Below, in pieces: positions 5,975 through 12,437 of a stretch of DNA of 15,702 nucleotides. The translations under genes were made by a program, and so were the position numbers. The notes under the pieces are model-generated. The model saw nothing but the letters and a program-made list of their open reading frames with translations, made no database searches and was not told where the DNA came from. The DNA is from CAYSVN01 sp964434585 (lineage in GTDB: Bacteria; Patescibacteriota; Gracilibacteria; Peribacterales; Peribacteraceae): the NCBI GenBank assembly GCA_964434585.1, contig CAYSVN010000024.1:1-15702 (forward strand). The letters are read 5' to 3'. Each line of letters starts with the position of its first letter. Position 1 is the first letter of the stretch.

Positions 5975-6781
5975 ATGAAAATTTATTTTCACGTTCTTGC
6001 CTGCCTCGTCTTTGGGGTACTTCCACTACTTGCCCAGGGTCAGGAGAATCCTATTATTGTTTTGGAGAATGAATTAGACGCTCCCAAAACAAAAACGTTA
6101 CCACACTCCCCTGTCGGAAAAAAAAGTGGTTTATGGGAATGGACTCCTATCGCCGAACATCATCATTCCATTGTCGAAATTCATTCGGCTGGTGGTGTAG
6201 GCACTGGTGTTGTTGTTGAAATTGACAAAGACAAGTACTTAAAAGGTGGCCATGAAGGCTACGTTTTAACAGCTTTTCATGTTGTCCAAGATGACAAAGG
6301 TGAAGGCAACATCAAGATTAAATTTCGTAATGGCAAGCGCGCAAAAAAGTGTCGTATTGTCCATGCGAATGAACACAAAGATGTTGCATTGCTTTGGGTT
6401 TGGGTACCAGAAGGTATTCCTGCTTCATCAATAGCTAAGGATTCAATTAAAGCTGGTGATGAGCTAGAATTTGCTGGCCTTGGTGGCGGTTCAAAGTTGA
6501 ACTGCTGCATACGCCATTTTTCGGCGACGGCTTCAACGCCTTCAAGCTTGGAGAAAATCTTTGCTGATGTGCCATTACTTCCAGGTGATTCTGGCGGACC
6601 AGTTTTTAACCAACAACAAGAGGTGGTTGGCATCATCTCTGGTGGCTGGTTCTGGTTTAACGGTGGCATTACCACTGCAACTGGAACATCGATTCGTACC
6701 ACGTGGCCTGCTCGTGCTAGCAACGTTGGTCCATTACAAACATTAGTGGACAAAAAAAACGAAAAACTAGCGTCTAAGTAA
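5975..6781 (+). CDS. Secreted trypsin-like serine protease
   Basis: ATG 5975 is preferred because GAGGTG (5965-5970) precedes it at a good distance and the product then begins with a signal peptide (MKIYFHVLACLVFGVLPLLA, cleavage near AQG/Q23). In-frame starts further upstream (GTG 5933, ATG 5963) would push this N-terminus inside the protein. The 268-residue product has the chymotrypsin-fold triad: H102 in TAFHVV, D136 in HKDVALL and S206 in PGDSGGPV. VGTGVVV before the His helix is the usual strand. No PDZ domain follows, unlike DegP/HtrA, so it is a stand-alone exported protease. A long polar region (24-62) separates the signal peptide from the catalytic domain. Substrate unknown. It is monocistronic, with a strong terminator at 6841. 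Confidence 0.88.
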   Translation: MKIYFHVLACLVFGVLPLLAQGQENPIIVLENELDAPKTKTLPHSPVGKKSGLWEWTPIAEHHHSIVEIHSAGGVGTGVVVEIDKDKYLKGGHEGYVLTAFHVVQDDKGEGNIKIKFRNGKRAKKCRIVHANEHKDVALLWVWVPEGIPASSIAKDSIKAGDELEFAGLGGGSKLNCCIRHFSATASTPSSLEKIFADVPLLPGDSGGPVFNQQQEVVGIISGGWFWFNGGITTATGTSIRTTWPARASNVGPLQTLVDKKNEKLASK

Positions 6782-6794
6782 TCGCTATCTCACT

Positions 6795-6859
6795 AAGGAA
6801 AGGAGTTCAACATCAACATAAAAACTAATACCTTAACCCCGGTGCCCTTACAAATGTAA
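6795..6859 (+). other. Orphan strong ribosome-binding site with 15-codon frame, no standard start
   Basis: AAGGAAAGGAG (6795-6805) is the best SD match in the window, yet six bases later comes ATC (6812) rather than ATG, GTG or TTG. The frame from ATC reads INIKTNTLTPVPLQM and ends at TAA (6857-6859), inside the terminator hairpin. It may be a relic of a lost downstream gene, a short peptide starting at AUC, or chance. Confidence 0.25.
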
Positions 6860-6874
6860 GGGCACCAATTTTTT
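6841..6874 (+). terminator. Strong terminator after the protease gene
   Basis: GGTGCCCTTAC (6841-6851) and GTAAGGGCACC (6856-6866) form a perfect 11-bp stem with a 4-nt AAAT loop, followed by AATTTTTT. It stands between the plus-strand protease and the convergent minus-strand DUF6428 gene. There is no T-run for the other strand. Confidence 0.92.
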
Positions 6875-6879
6875 ACATC

Positions 6880-7320
6880 TTAGCAACACCCATCCCCACT
6901 ACAACAGCTTGGCTGCTCTTTAGCAGCTGGCACCATGCATTTATTGGGTGCTGGGCAGTTTGTTATGGTTGGTACCATTGCAAACTTATTATCTTTAAAA
7001 TCTAGAGTATAGCGGCCAACAGTATCCGCCTGATATTCTACTTCTACTTCTAGATCTTGTAATTTTAACTTCATCTCTGATAATTCAATAATACTTAGTA
7101 ACTTACTTGGCACTAAACGATGGTCGATATCATCTGCTAGCCATAGTTGTAGTGTAGCAAACGATTCTTGGCGCACTGTACCACCACAATCTATAAAGTC
7201 TTTGGTGCGCCTACCTACTTCTGTTACGTGGAAATGAGGCTGTACGAATTCGCCATCTGGTAATACAAAGGTAATAGCATCTAGTGTTGTAAGCGCCTGT
7301 TTAAGTCCGGCAAGCTTCAT
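6880..7320 (-). CDS. DUF6428-family protein with Cys-rich C-terminus
   Basis: The 146-residue protein matches the DUF6428 pattern as I know it: a short N-terminal helix, FVLPDGEFVQPHFHVTEVG (18-36), DFIDCGGTVRQE (41-52), LQLWLADDIDHRL (57-69) and a C-terminal beta region (EVEVEYQADTVGRYTLDF). Two His residues in PHFHVTE and the conserved DCGGT suggest a small ligand or metal site. The added tail carries C122, C128, C139, C140, C145 and C146, ending CCSGDGCC. The family is uncharacterised; from memory, members can lie near arsenic or thiol genes, but no arsenic gene is visible here. Its ATG overlaps the TGA of the aldolase gene (ATGA, 7320-7317), so translation is probably coupled to the aldolase. 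It ends 5 bp from the protease terminator. Confidence 0.8.
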   Translation of the reverse strand: MKLAGLKQALTTLDAITFVLPDGEFVQPHFHVTEVGRRTKDFIDCGGTVRQESFATLQLWLADDIDHRLVPSKLLSIIELSEMKLKLQDLEVEVEYQADTVGRYTLDFKDNKFAMVPTITNCPAPNKCMVPAAKEQPSCCSGDGCC

Positions 7321-8216
7321 GTAATACTCGCATTATAAATACCTTCTACTGCTTGTTTTACACTAGTAGTAAATTCTTCTGGTGTTTGGTGAACATTTAG
7401 GTCTTGGGCCAAAGCGCGTGAGAAGCTTGCAATAATACCATTGTTAACTGCTAAGCGCTCTTCGGCTTCTTCCCGGCTGTAACCTCCAGAAAGCGCTACC
7501 ACCCTTACTACATTTGGGTGCTCTATAAGTTCTTGGTAAAAGTTTGGTTGTTCGGGCAGGGTTAGCTTGATCATCACAAGTTCATTTTCTTTTAATGTAT
7601 GAAGCCCTTTTAATAGTTCATTTTTAAGTATGGTTTCAGCCTCTGCTTTGCTTGGCGAATGAATATCAATTTCTGGTTCCATAATTGGTACCATCTCATG
7701 TGCGATTACTTGTTTAGCAATCTCAAGCTGTTGCGCTACTACGTCTGCAATCCCCTGCTGGTTTACCTCTTTAATAAGTGCACGCTCTTTGGTGCCAAAT
7801 ATAAGGAATTTTTTTGCAACTGTTAACACATCATCTAGATCTGGAATGTTGTTCATTAGCTGTACGCCGTTTGCTTCGGCTGCTAAACCTTTATCAATTT
7901 TTAAAAATGGAACAATCTGCTTTTTTGTCCAAAGATACTTACCTGCTGGAATTCCCTCGACGCCATTTTCCATCGTATGTTGAAATAAAATTGCACCAAT
8001 AATACTGCCTCCATTAAAGGCTTCGTTCGTCATAATACGGCAGCGCATACCATGTACCTGGGCGAACATTTCATCTTCATCGGTGTAGTCTTCATCGGTA
8101 ACACCGTAGGCTTTTAATGCCTTAGGCGTACTACCGCCACTTTGGTCTAGCGCGGCAATAAAGCCAGGCTTGGTACGCATTTGTTCTAGTTGTTGTTGGA
8201 ATAGTGTTGGTTTCAT
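7317..8216 (-). CDS. fda: Class I fructose-bisphosphate aldolase
   Basis: The 299-residue protein is the bacterial class I (Schiff base) aldolase type known from Staphylococcus. It reversibly cleaves fructose 1,6-bisphosphate to dihydroxyacetone phosphate and glyceraldehyde 3-phosphate in glycolysis. Signatures: GFIAALDQSGGSTPKAL (18-34), VPFLKIDKGL (102-111), PIMEPEIDI (177-185), the Schiff-base lysine K217 in VMIKLTLPEQP, and VALSGGYSREEA (240-251). Length is normal. It needs no metal, unlike class II. A GTGACG-17-TATACT promoter ends 7 nt before the ATG, so the mRNA may be leaderless; no SD is visible. It is the first gene of a two-gene operon with the DUF6428 gene, overlapping by 4 bp. 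Confidence 0.95.
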   Translation of the reverse strand: MKPTLFQQQLEQMRTKPGFIAALDQSGGSTPKALKAYGVTDEDYTDEDEMFAQVHGMRCRIMTNEAFNGGSIIGAILFQHTMENGVEGIPAGKYLWTKKQIVPFLKIDKGLAAEANGVQLMNNIPDLDDVLTVAKKFLIFGTKERALIKEVNQQGIADVVAQQLEIAKQVIAHEMVPIMEPEIDIHSPSKAEAETILKNELLKGLHTLKENELVMIKLTLPEQPNFYQELIEHPNVVRVVALSGGYSREEAEERLAVNNGIIASFSRALAQDLNVHQTPEEFTTSVKQAVEGIYNASIT

Positions 8217-8223
8217 AGTTACC

Positions 8224-8252
8224 AGTATACATTACTGCCGCGTTTTCGTCAC
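8224..8252 (-). promoter_or_regulatory. Aldolase promoter, apparently leaderless
   Basis: On the minus strand GTGACG (8252-8247), a 17-nt spacer and TATACT (8229-8224) are followed by only 7 nt before the ATG at 8216. A normal start site 6-8 nt after the -10 would be at the start codon itself. Confidence 0.6.
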
Positions 8253-8264
8253 CGATAAATATCT

Positions 8265-8284
8265 AAGTATTAAGTATAATACTT
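8265..8284. repeat. Inverted repeat upstream of the aldolase promoter
   Basis: AAGTATTA (8265-8272) and TAATACTT (8277-8284) form a perfect 8-bp palindrome with a 4-bp centre (AGTA). It lies 13-32 bp upstream of the proposed aldolase -35, a possible operator; the region is AT-rich, so chance cannot be excluded. Confidence 0.4.
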
Positions 8285-8300
8285 TTATAAAACCATAGAG

Positions 8301-8335
8301 AAAAACCCAACGCGAAACTCGCGCTGGGCTTTTTG
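8301..8335 (-). terminator. Terminator of the AT-hook/HTH gene (bidirectional shape)
   Basis: CCCAACGCG (8306-8314) and CGCGCTGGG (8320-8328) form a 9-position stem with one mismatch and a 5-nt loop. Runs of T follow on both strands (TTTTTC on minus, CTTTTTGG on plus). It lies about 30 nt past the stop codon of the minus gene at 8359. Confidence 0.8.
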
Positions 8336-8358
8336 GTGTCGTGGTTGTGACCCAACTC

Positions 8359-8703
8359 CTAGTTAGAAATTGAATCGAGTTTCTCGAGAGTACGAATCAT
8401 GTCTACTGCTGCCTGAGCAGATCCACATTTCGCAATAAGTCGTTTTGCATCGAGAAGAGCATCGAGTGCTACATCACCACCTTTTTTAGCCGGACGTCCG
8501 ACCTTTGGGGTGGTTTTTCCTGGTGGACGTCCACGTCGGCTGCGAGTTAGACCTGCTTTCGATTTAACGTTCGCTACCATTGGTGCCGAGACTTTGATAC
8601 CTGTTCTTTTTAGCGCTTCAACAACATCCTTGGCGGATGCTGTAGGATTTGCACTTACGAAGTCCCGAATTTCTTGGGACTTGTTCACTTTTCTTTTAGC
8701 CAA
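8359..8703 (-). CDS. Small DNA-binding protein, HTH-like N-terminus plus AT-hook-like motifs
   Basis: The 114-residue basic protein starts AKRKVNKSQEIRDFVSANPT, followed by ASAKDVVEALKRTGIKVSAPMVANVKSKAGL (22-52), which reads like a helix-turn-helix. Two GRP cores, RRGRPPGK (56-63) and KVGRPAKK (67-74), resemble AT-hooks. A helical C-terminus (78-110) ends in a conserved-looking AKRLIAKCGSAQAAVDMIRTLEKL. Similar small proteins are, to my memory, frequent in Planctomycetes. TTG (8703) is the start because GAGGAG lies 8 nt before it and there is no in-frame ATG nearby. Hand counts give about 52-53% G+C over 8461-8580 against about 28% over 9121-9180, so it is probably transferred. It has its own terminator. 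Role, likely regulatory or chromosome-binding, is inferred. Confidence 0.8.
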   Translation of the reverse strand: MAKRKVNKSQEIRDFVSANPTASAKDVVEALKRTGIKVSAPMVANVKSKAGLTRSRRGRPPGKTTPKVGRPAKKGGDVALDALLDAKRLIAKCGSAQAAVDMIRTLEKLDSISN

Positions 8704-8720
8704 CTTGATGACTCCTCTTT

Positions 8721-8805
8721 CCCACGACAGCTACTAATTTAACGTGGGATACGTGTACCAAATCACCATGATGAGCCACTACATTCTTGTAGTAGACTCG
8801 TGATT
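8721..8805. repeat. Structured leader/operator region of the AT-hook gene
   Basis: CCCACG (8721-8726) and CGTGGG (8743-8748) form a 6-bp inverted repeat 16 bp apart, just before the SD of the minus gene. Next to it a bulged hairpin spans 8761-8805: AATCAC with GTGATT at the ends, GAG with CTC, and ACTACA with TGTAGT near the tip. These may be operators or a folded 5' leader. No gene was found in 8704-8895. Confidence 0.45.
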
Positions 8806-8858
8806 TGTTAGCAGTTAGCAGCTAGATAGGAAAGTACGATGTTTTAAAGAACATTTAG

Positions 8859-8864
8859 TATAAT
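8859..8864 (+). promoter_or_regulatory. -10 box of the lspA gene
   Basis: TATAAT sits 31 nt before the ATG at 8896 in an AT-rich tract. No matching -35 is visible 16-18 nt upstream. Confidence 0.4.
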
Positions 8865-8895
8865 ATATTAACATTTTTTAAATATTTGTCAATAT

Positions 8896-9357
8896 ATGAT
8901 CGGTGTTTATTTTGAAAACTTCAGACATAATCAAAGCATGAAATCAATCTTCTATAAAACATCATTGCTTGCTTTTATTGTTGGTGGAGCGCTGCATTAC
9001 TGGTTAAGCAGTATTGATACTGTAGTGCCGGTGCTTGGTAGTTTTGCCAAGCTACAACCCGCCCTTAATACTGGTATTGCTTGGAGTATTAAAATACCAA
9101 CAATAATTCTACCAATACTTATTATTACAGTGCTTGGTTTTGTTTTACATTTAGCGCATGATAATTCAGACAAATTTTCTGCCTACGGTTATGGTTTAGT
9201 ATTTAGTGGAGGTCTTTTAAACCTAATAGACCGTTTGCCCGATAGCGCCGTTAGTGACTACTTTGCTGTCGGTACGTTCCCCATTTTTAACGTACCCGAT
9301 AGCCTTATTAGCATTGGGGTAGCTTTGCTTTTATGGAGGTCATTAAAAAGAGGATAA
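8896..9357 (+). CDS. lspA: Lipoprotein signal peptidase (signal peptidase II)
   Basis: The 153-residue protein has four TM segments and the LspA signature motifs. NTGIAWS (58-64) matches the NTGxAF/W motif. GGLLNLIDR (105-113) precedes the first catalytic aspartate, D121 in VSDYF, and the second is D135 in IFNVPDS, where most homologues have NVADS. It cleaves signal peptides of diacylated prolipoproteins in the membrane and is the target of globomycin. The first ATG (8896) gives a slightly extended N-terminus; ATG 8938 (MKSIFYKTSLLAF) would start directly before the first helix and give 139 residues, a little short. Neither has an SD. It stands alone; lgt is not in the window. Family call is firm because both aspartates are in the right context. 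Confidence 0.92.
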   Translation: MIGVYFENFRHNQSMKSIFYKTSLLAFIVGGALHYWLSSIDTVVPVLGSFAKLQPALNTGIAWSIKIPTIILPILIITVLGFVLHLAHDNSDKFSAYGYGLVFSGGLLNLIDRLPDSAVSDYFAVGTFPIFNVPDSLISIGVALLLWRSLKRG

Positions 9358-9359
9358 TA

Positions 9360-9390
9360 TTGACAAAATAAATATATATGTCATTATATT
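9360..9390 (+). promoter_or_regulatory. Promoter of the 9395 gene, apparently leaderless
   Basis: A perfect TTGACA (9360-9365) is followed after 18 nt by TTATAT (9384-9389) or after 19 nt by TATATT (9385-9390). The ATG at 9395 is only 4-5 nt beyond, so the transcript would start at or next to the start codon. TTGACA begins 2 nt after the lspA stop codon. Confidence 0.6.
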
Positions 9391-9394
9391 ATAC

Positions 9395-9973
9395 ATGGAA
9401 ATCTCAAAACATCACATAGATGGCAGAACAGGTATTATTATTAAGATTGATGAACCTGGAGACTTAGATACCATGTATCGAACTATACATGAACAGCAGA
9501 GGCTTAAAATAAAAGATATCCAACGTGATAAAGTTTTTGTATTAATTGTCTTTGGAAAAAAGCCAAAGAAAAAATCTGAACAATGTTTAAGCCGTCCAGA
9601 TCTTAAAGATGGCTGGTATCCAGTAAATAATAGGATAGATATGAACATTGCGAGTGACTGGCATGCGCATAATGGCGTTGTGATACATTGCCCATATCAA
9701 GAAGAAGTTGTTATTCCTACAGGAGTGTCTACAGAAAATTTAGTCCACGAAGGAAGAAAATCTACAGGTATTTATCCTATAAGTGGAGCACTGCCAGACA
9801 GGGAACGTCAACTAGTTTTAAATGAAGCAGTTACAAAGTTTACCCCTGATATTGTTCAGCCATCTGGCTATAGTTTAATCATTCCAGCAAGAGAAACACA
9901 TGTAAAAATGACTGCTCCAGAAAACCATAATGGTACTGGAGGATTCGTGCAGCGTAGAACTTGGTCAGACTAA
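9395..9973 (+). CDS. Unrecognised soluble protein, 192 aa
   Basis: I do not recognise this protein. It has no signal peptide or TM segment. The N-terminal part (1-60) looks alpha/beta, with ISKHHIDGRTGIIIKIDEPG and DKVFVLIVFGKKPKKK. The centre has WYPVNNRIDMNIASDWHAHN followed by GVVIHCPYQEEVVIPTGVS. The end has SGYSLIIPARETHVKM and a glycine-rich tail (HNGTGG). Clustered His and Asp residues (D88, H90, H92, H98) might bind metal, and the strand-rich C-terminal half could be a beta-barrel; both are guesses. It has its own TTGACA promoter and probably a leaderless start, and its stop is 6 bp from the convergent hydrolase gene. Confidence 0.7.
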   Translation: MEISKHHIDGRTGIIIKIDEPGDLDTMYRTIHEQQRLKIKDIQRDKVFVLIVFGKKPKKKSEQCLSRPDLKDGWYPVNNRIDMNIASDWHAHNGVVIHCPYQEEVVIPTGVSTENLVHEGRKSTGIYPISGALPDRERQLVLNEAVTKFTPDIVQPSGYSLIIPARETHVKMTAPENHNGTGGFVQRRTWSD

Positions 9974-9979
9974 AGTATA

Positions 9980-10537
9980 CTACTTTACTTGGTCTAGTAA
10001 TGCTGCAAAATTCACACATTGTTCACGAGAACCAAAATGACCCCCGCCTGGAATCACAATTGGCTCCACATTTAAATAGCTAGCGATTTTTTCTGCATGC
10101 CACAGTGGTACGTATGGATCATTATCGCTATGGATAATAGTAAATACTTCAGCATTATTATTAATTGCTTCCCAGTTAAACGGCTTATTGTAAAAGGTGT
10201 TATTAATAACATCGAACTGTGTGTTATCTAGCTCTGGCGTCGTTAAGTCTTCTATAAAACCGGCAACAAATATTGCTTGTTTTACAGTATATTTTTCAAG
10301 CAGCGAAAGCATAAATGCACAGGCAATACTGTGGCCAATAACAATGGTCTCACTATTAAAGTTATACTGTAATTCATCTATTACATTCATCCAGGTGGTT
10401 AAATTTTGATTTTCGGGTGTAGGAAAATTTGGGGTTGTAACACTATAGCGTTGTTGCTCTAAATTTTGTTTTAACCATGGAATCCAGTTATCTTGGTTAT
10501 TACCGTAAGCACCATGGATAATAAGGGCGTTTTTCAC
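9980..10537 (-). CDS. RBBP9/YdeN-like serine hydrolase
   Basis: The 185-residue alpha/beta hydrolase is of the short RBBP9/YdeN type. It begins with strand-plus-oxyanion segment NALIIHGAYGNNQDNWIPWL (3-22) and has the nucleophile elbow IGHSIACAF (S70, where GHSLG is common). The acid is D140 (or D138) in HSDNDPYVP, and H167 in PGGGHFG completes the triad. Cytosolic, probably an esterase or peptidase; the substrate is unknown. GTG (10537-10535) is the start: it lies 2 nt past the TAG of the upstream coiled-coil gene, so the two are probably one operon and translationally linked. No other start gives a sensible N-terminus. Confidence 0.88.
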   Translation of the reverse strand: MKNALIIHGAYGNNQDNWIPWLKQNLEQQRYSVTTPNFPTPENQNLTTWMNVIDELQYNFNSETIVIGHSIACAFMLSLLEKYTVKQAIFVAGFIEDLTTPELDNTQFDVINNTFYNKPFNWEAINNNAEVFTIIHSDNDPYVPLWHAEKIASYLNVEPIVIPGGGHFGSREQCVNFAALLDQVK

Positions 10538-10539
10538 TA

Positions 10540-11079
10540 CTACTTTTTAAATTTATCCAGTAATGACTTTGCAGAATCAATCATACTTGGTTCATGCTTT
10601 GCTTTAATGTCTTTATCGTGTTGCTTGCTTAGTTTTTCCACTTGTTTTGCAAGCTGTTTTTGCTCAGTTTGCATCATGTCTGCTTGTGTCTCTAACTGTT
10701 TATTAAGTGCTTCTAACCCTATAACACGCTCCTTAAGAATTTTATTTTTTTCTTCGACTGTACTTGCGTTTTTAAGGTCTTTTTCTTGTTGGCTAATTTT
10801 AGATTTAGAATCTTTATGGTCTACCTTCATTTGTTTATACTTTGTACTAAGGTGCGAGCTTCTATGCAGCACCCCGTAGAGGCCTAATGCCAACATTACT
10901 TGAGCTACCAGCGCAATAAGTAGGGCAATCATTGTATAATTTGCAAAGCTGGCTGGCGTAACACCAGGTAACCACCTGGTAAGCGATGCAACTTGCTCGC
11001 CTGTTAGGGCAAACGTTAAAAATGCATAAACCCAAGCTAGGTTCGAAATACTAATTAAAAAGAAGATAAGTGTTTTCAT
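10540..11079 (-). CDS. Two-helix membrane protein with cytoplasmic coiled coil
   Basis: ATG 11079 is preferred, giving 179 residues beginning MKTLIFFLISISNLAWVYAF. A frame open further up to 11145 would add 22 residues coded by a repeat arm and a TATAAT box. There are two TM helices (about 3-25 and 47-70) with an outside loop, then a long charged coiled coil (about 80-155: KISQQEKDLKNASTVEEKNK and LEALNKQLETQADMMQTEQK) and a basic end. The architecture resembles LapA/YtxH-like envelope scaffolds, but no family is claimed. A TATAAT lies 6 nt before the start, so the mRNA may be leaderless. It is upstream of the hydrolase with only 2 nt between them. Confidence 0.7.
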   Translation of the reverse strand: MKTLIFFLISISNLAWVYAFLTFALTGEQVASLTRWLPGVTPASFANYTMIALLIALVAQVMLALGLYGVLHRSSHLSTKYKQMKVDHKDSKSKISQQEKDLKNASTVEEKNKILKERVIGLEALNKQLETQADMMQTEQKQLAKQVEKLSKQHDKDIKAKHEPSMIDSAKSLLDKFKK

Positions 11080-11085
11080 GCTGGT

Positions 11086-11091
11086 ATTATA
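11086..11091 (-). promoter_or_regulatory. -10 box just before the coiled-coil gene
   Basis: TATAAT (11091-11086) ends 6 nt before ATG 11079, a leaderless arrangement. A second TATAAT at 11136-11131 (minus) would give a leader of about 45 nt. Neither has a good -35. Confidence 0.45.
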
Positions 11092-11092
11092 A

Positions 11093-11289
11093 TGAAAAAC
11101 GGCCGCCTTCGCCATGCTACAACCCACTTTATTATAATGATACATATTTACTTACCACAGAGGCTACGGCGTGCCTTTATTATTCATTCCGCTTGGATAA
11201 TTCAAAGACCACGACGTAGCTATCAATTTTAATTTTATTATTATCACTTGATATTAATACTTATTATAAAGCGAAGGCGGGTCGTTTCA
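11093..11289. repeat. MITE-like segment with nested inverted repeats
   Basis: The ends are CCGCCTTCGC (11103-11112) and GCGAAGGCGG (11271-11280), a perfect 10-bp inverted repeat that extends imperfectly to about 20 bp (11093-11112, 11271-11289). Inside is a second imperfect pair, GCTACGGCGTGCCTTT (11163-11178) with AAAGACCACGACGTAGC (11204-11220). The segment fills the gap between the coiled-coil gene and the yibE/F-like gene. No ORF lies in it. No target-site duplication was found by eye. Confidence 0.55.
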
Positions 11290-11297
11290 ACGTTTTA

Positions 11298-12437
11298 CTA
11301 ATGATGGCAAACATGGCCCGTTGCATTAGTATGCCTACCAAGCTGAAAAGCTTTGGCAGCAAAGAATGTGGCAATAGGCACCGCGAGTAGTAGCGCAGTA
11401 CTACCAACTAAGGTTCTGGTAATTTCTTCGGTAATAAATTCCGAGTTAACAATAAGCCACCAAGGCATACTACGTTCTGTAAAAAATAGTAAAAATAATG
11501 GTAGCGAGGCGCCAGCGTAAGCTAGTGCTAGCGAGTTAATAAGCGAAGCAATATGCTCTTGGCCAATACTCATACCTCTTGTGTAGAGTTCTTTAAAGTC
11601 TAGTGAGTGATTCGCCTTACTTAATTCATCAATCGCTGCTGTTTGGGCTGTTGTAATATCATCCAGAATGCCAAGGGTACCAATAATCATTCCACCTAGT
11701 AGTAGACCCCTTAAATCAACGTGTGCAAGCGGGCCTGTCATTACAAACATAGCTTCTTCTGTACCTAAACCAGCAAGTTGTAACCAGCTTGTTACCACTA
11801 CAGCTATTACAATAGCAATAACAAGGGTAATAATAGTACTGATAACAGCAATACTAGTACGCCTGTTAAAGCCATGTGCTAAATAAATAGAAGTAACAGC
11901 AATACCAATACAACCAATAATACTAATAAGCAGTGGTGAGTGTCCGGCGACAATTTGTGGAATAACAAAAAAGAATAGTATGGCAATAGAAAGCACCAGC
12001 CCTAACATAGAGCTAAACCCTTTTTTACCACCTAATGCTATGCCCAATAAAAAGAAGGCAAGAATAAACCATAATACTTTATTGTAGCGGTAGGTTTCTT
12101 TTATAAAGTAACGCACGCCTTCTGTGGTTTGTAGTTTTTCTACCACAATATTAGTACCAACATCAGTTGTTACGGTTGGCTTACCAACAATGCTGGCGTG
12201 CTCTGTTTCTAGCACTTCTCCGTTCTCTAAATTAATGGTTAACTGGTATAAATCTCGCAGGACTCCAAACTGTTCTGTTTGTTCTACTAAAACTTTACTG
12301 ACCACCGTCCCTACTATATGTTCGCTATCTTCCACAATTGGTGGAGCTTGGGCTAATGTAATGGTTGGTAATAATACCATTACTGCGGTAATACCTAGTA
12401 TCCATCGGTGGTAATTATTTCTTAAAAAGTTCATCAT
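11298..12437 (-). CDS. YibE/F-family membrane protein
   Basis: The 379-residue protein belongs to the YibE/F family (Pfam PF07907). After an N-terminal signal or TM segment (12-31, ending TLAQA), an extracytoplasmic domain (about 35-115) contains VVSKVLVEQ and LENGEVLETEH. About seven to eight TM helices follow (from 120 on), with the family hallmark GTLGILDDITTAQTAAIDEL (253-272) and GMSIGQEHIASLINSLALAY (288-307). The function is unknown; a transport role is usually assumed. The C-terminus is unusual, ending in a His/Cys cluster (GHVCHH). Its ATGATG start overlaps the Nudix stop (ATGA, 12437-12434), so it is the second gene of a coupled pair. Confidence 0.9.
   Translation of the reverse strand: MMNFLRNNYHRWILGITAVMVLLPTITLAQAPPIVEDSEHIVGTVVSKVLVEQTEQFGVLRDLYQLTINLENGEVLETEHASIVGKPTVTTDVGTNIVVEKLQTTEGVRYFIKETYRYNKVLWFILAFFLLGIALGGKKGFSSMLGLVLSIAILFFFVIPQIVAGHSPLLISIIGCIGIAVTSIYLAHGFNRRTSIAVISTIITLVIAIVIAVVVTSWLQLAGLGTEEAMFVMTGPLAHVDLRGLLLGGMIIGTLGILDDITTAQTAAIDELSKANHSLDFKELYTRGMSIGQEHIASLINSLALAYAGASLPLFLLFFTERSMPWWLIVNSEFITEEITRTLVGSTALLLAVPIATFFAAKAFQLGRHTNATGHVCHH

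Noticed and set aside
9974..9979. Terminator between the convergent 9395 and hydrolase genes
   Set aside because: Only a weak AAAGTA/TACTTT pairing with a 3-nt loop and no T-run is present.
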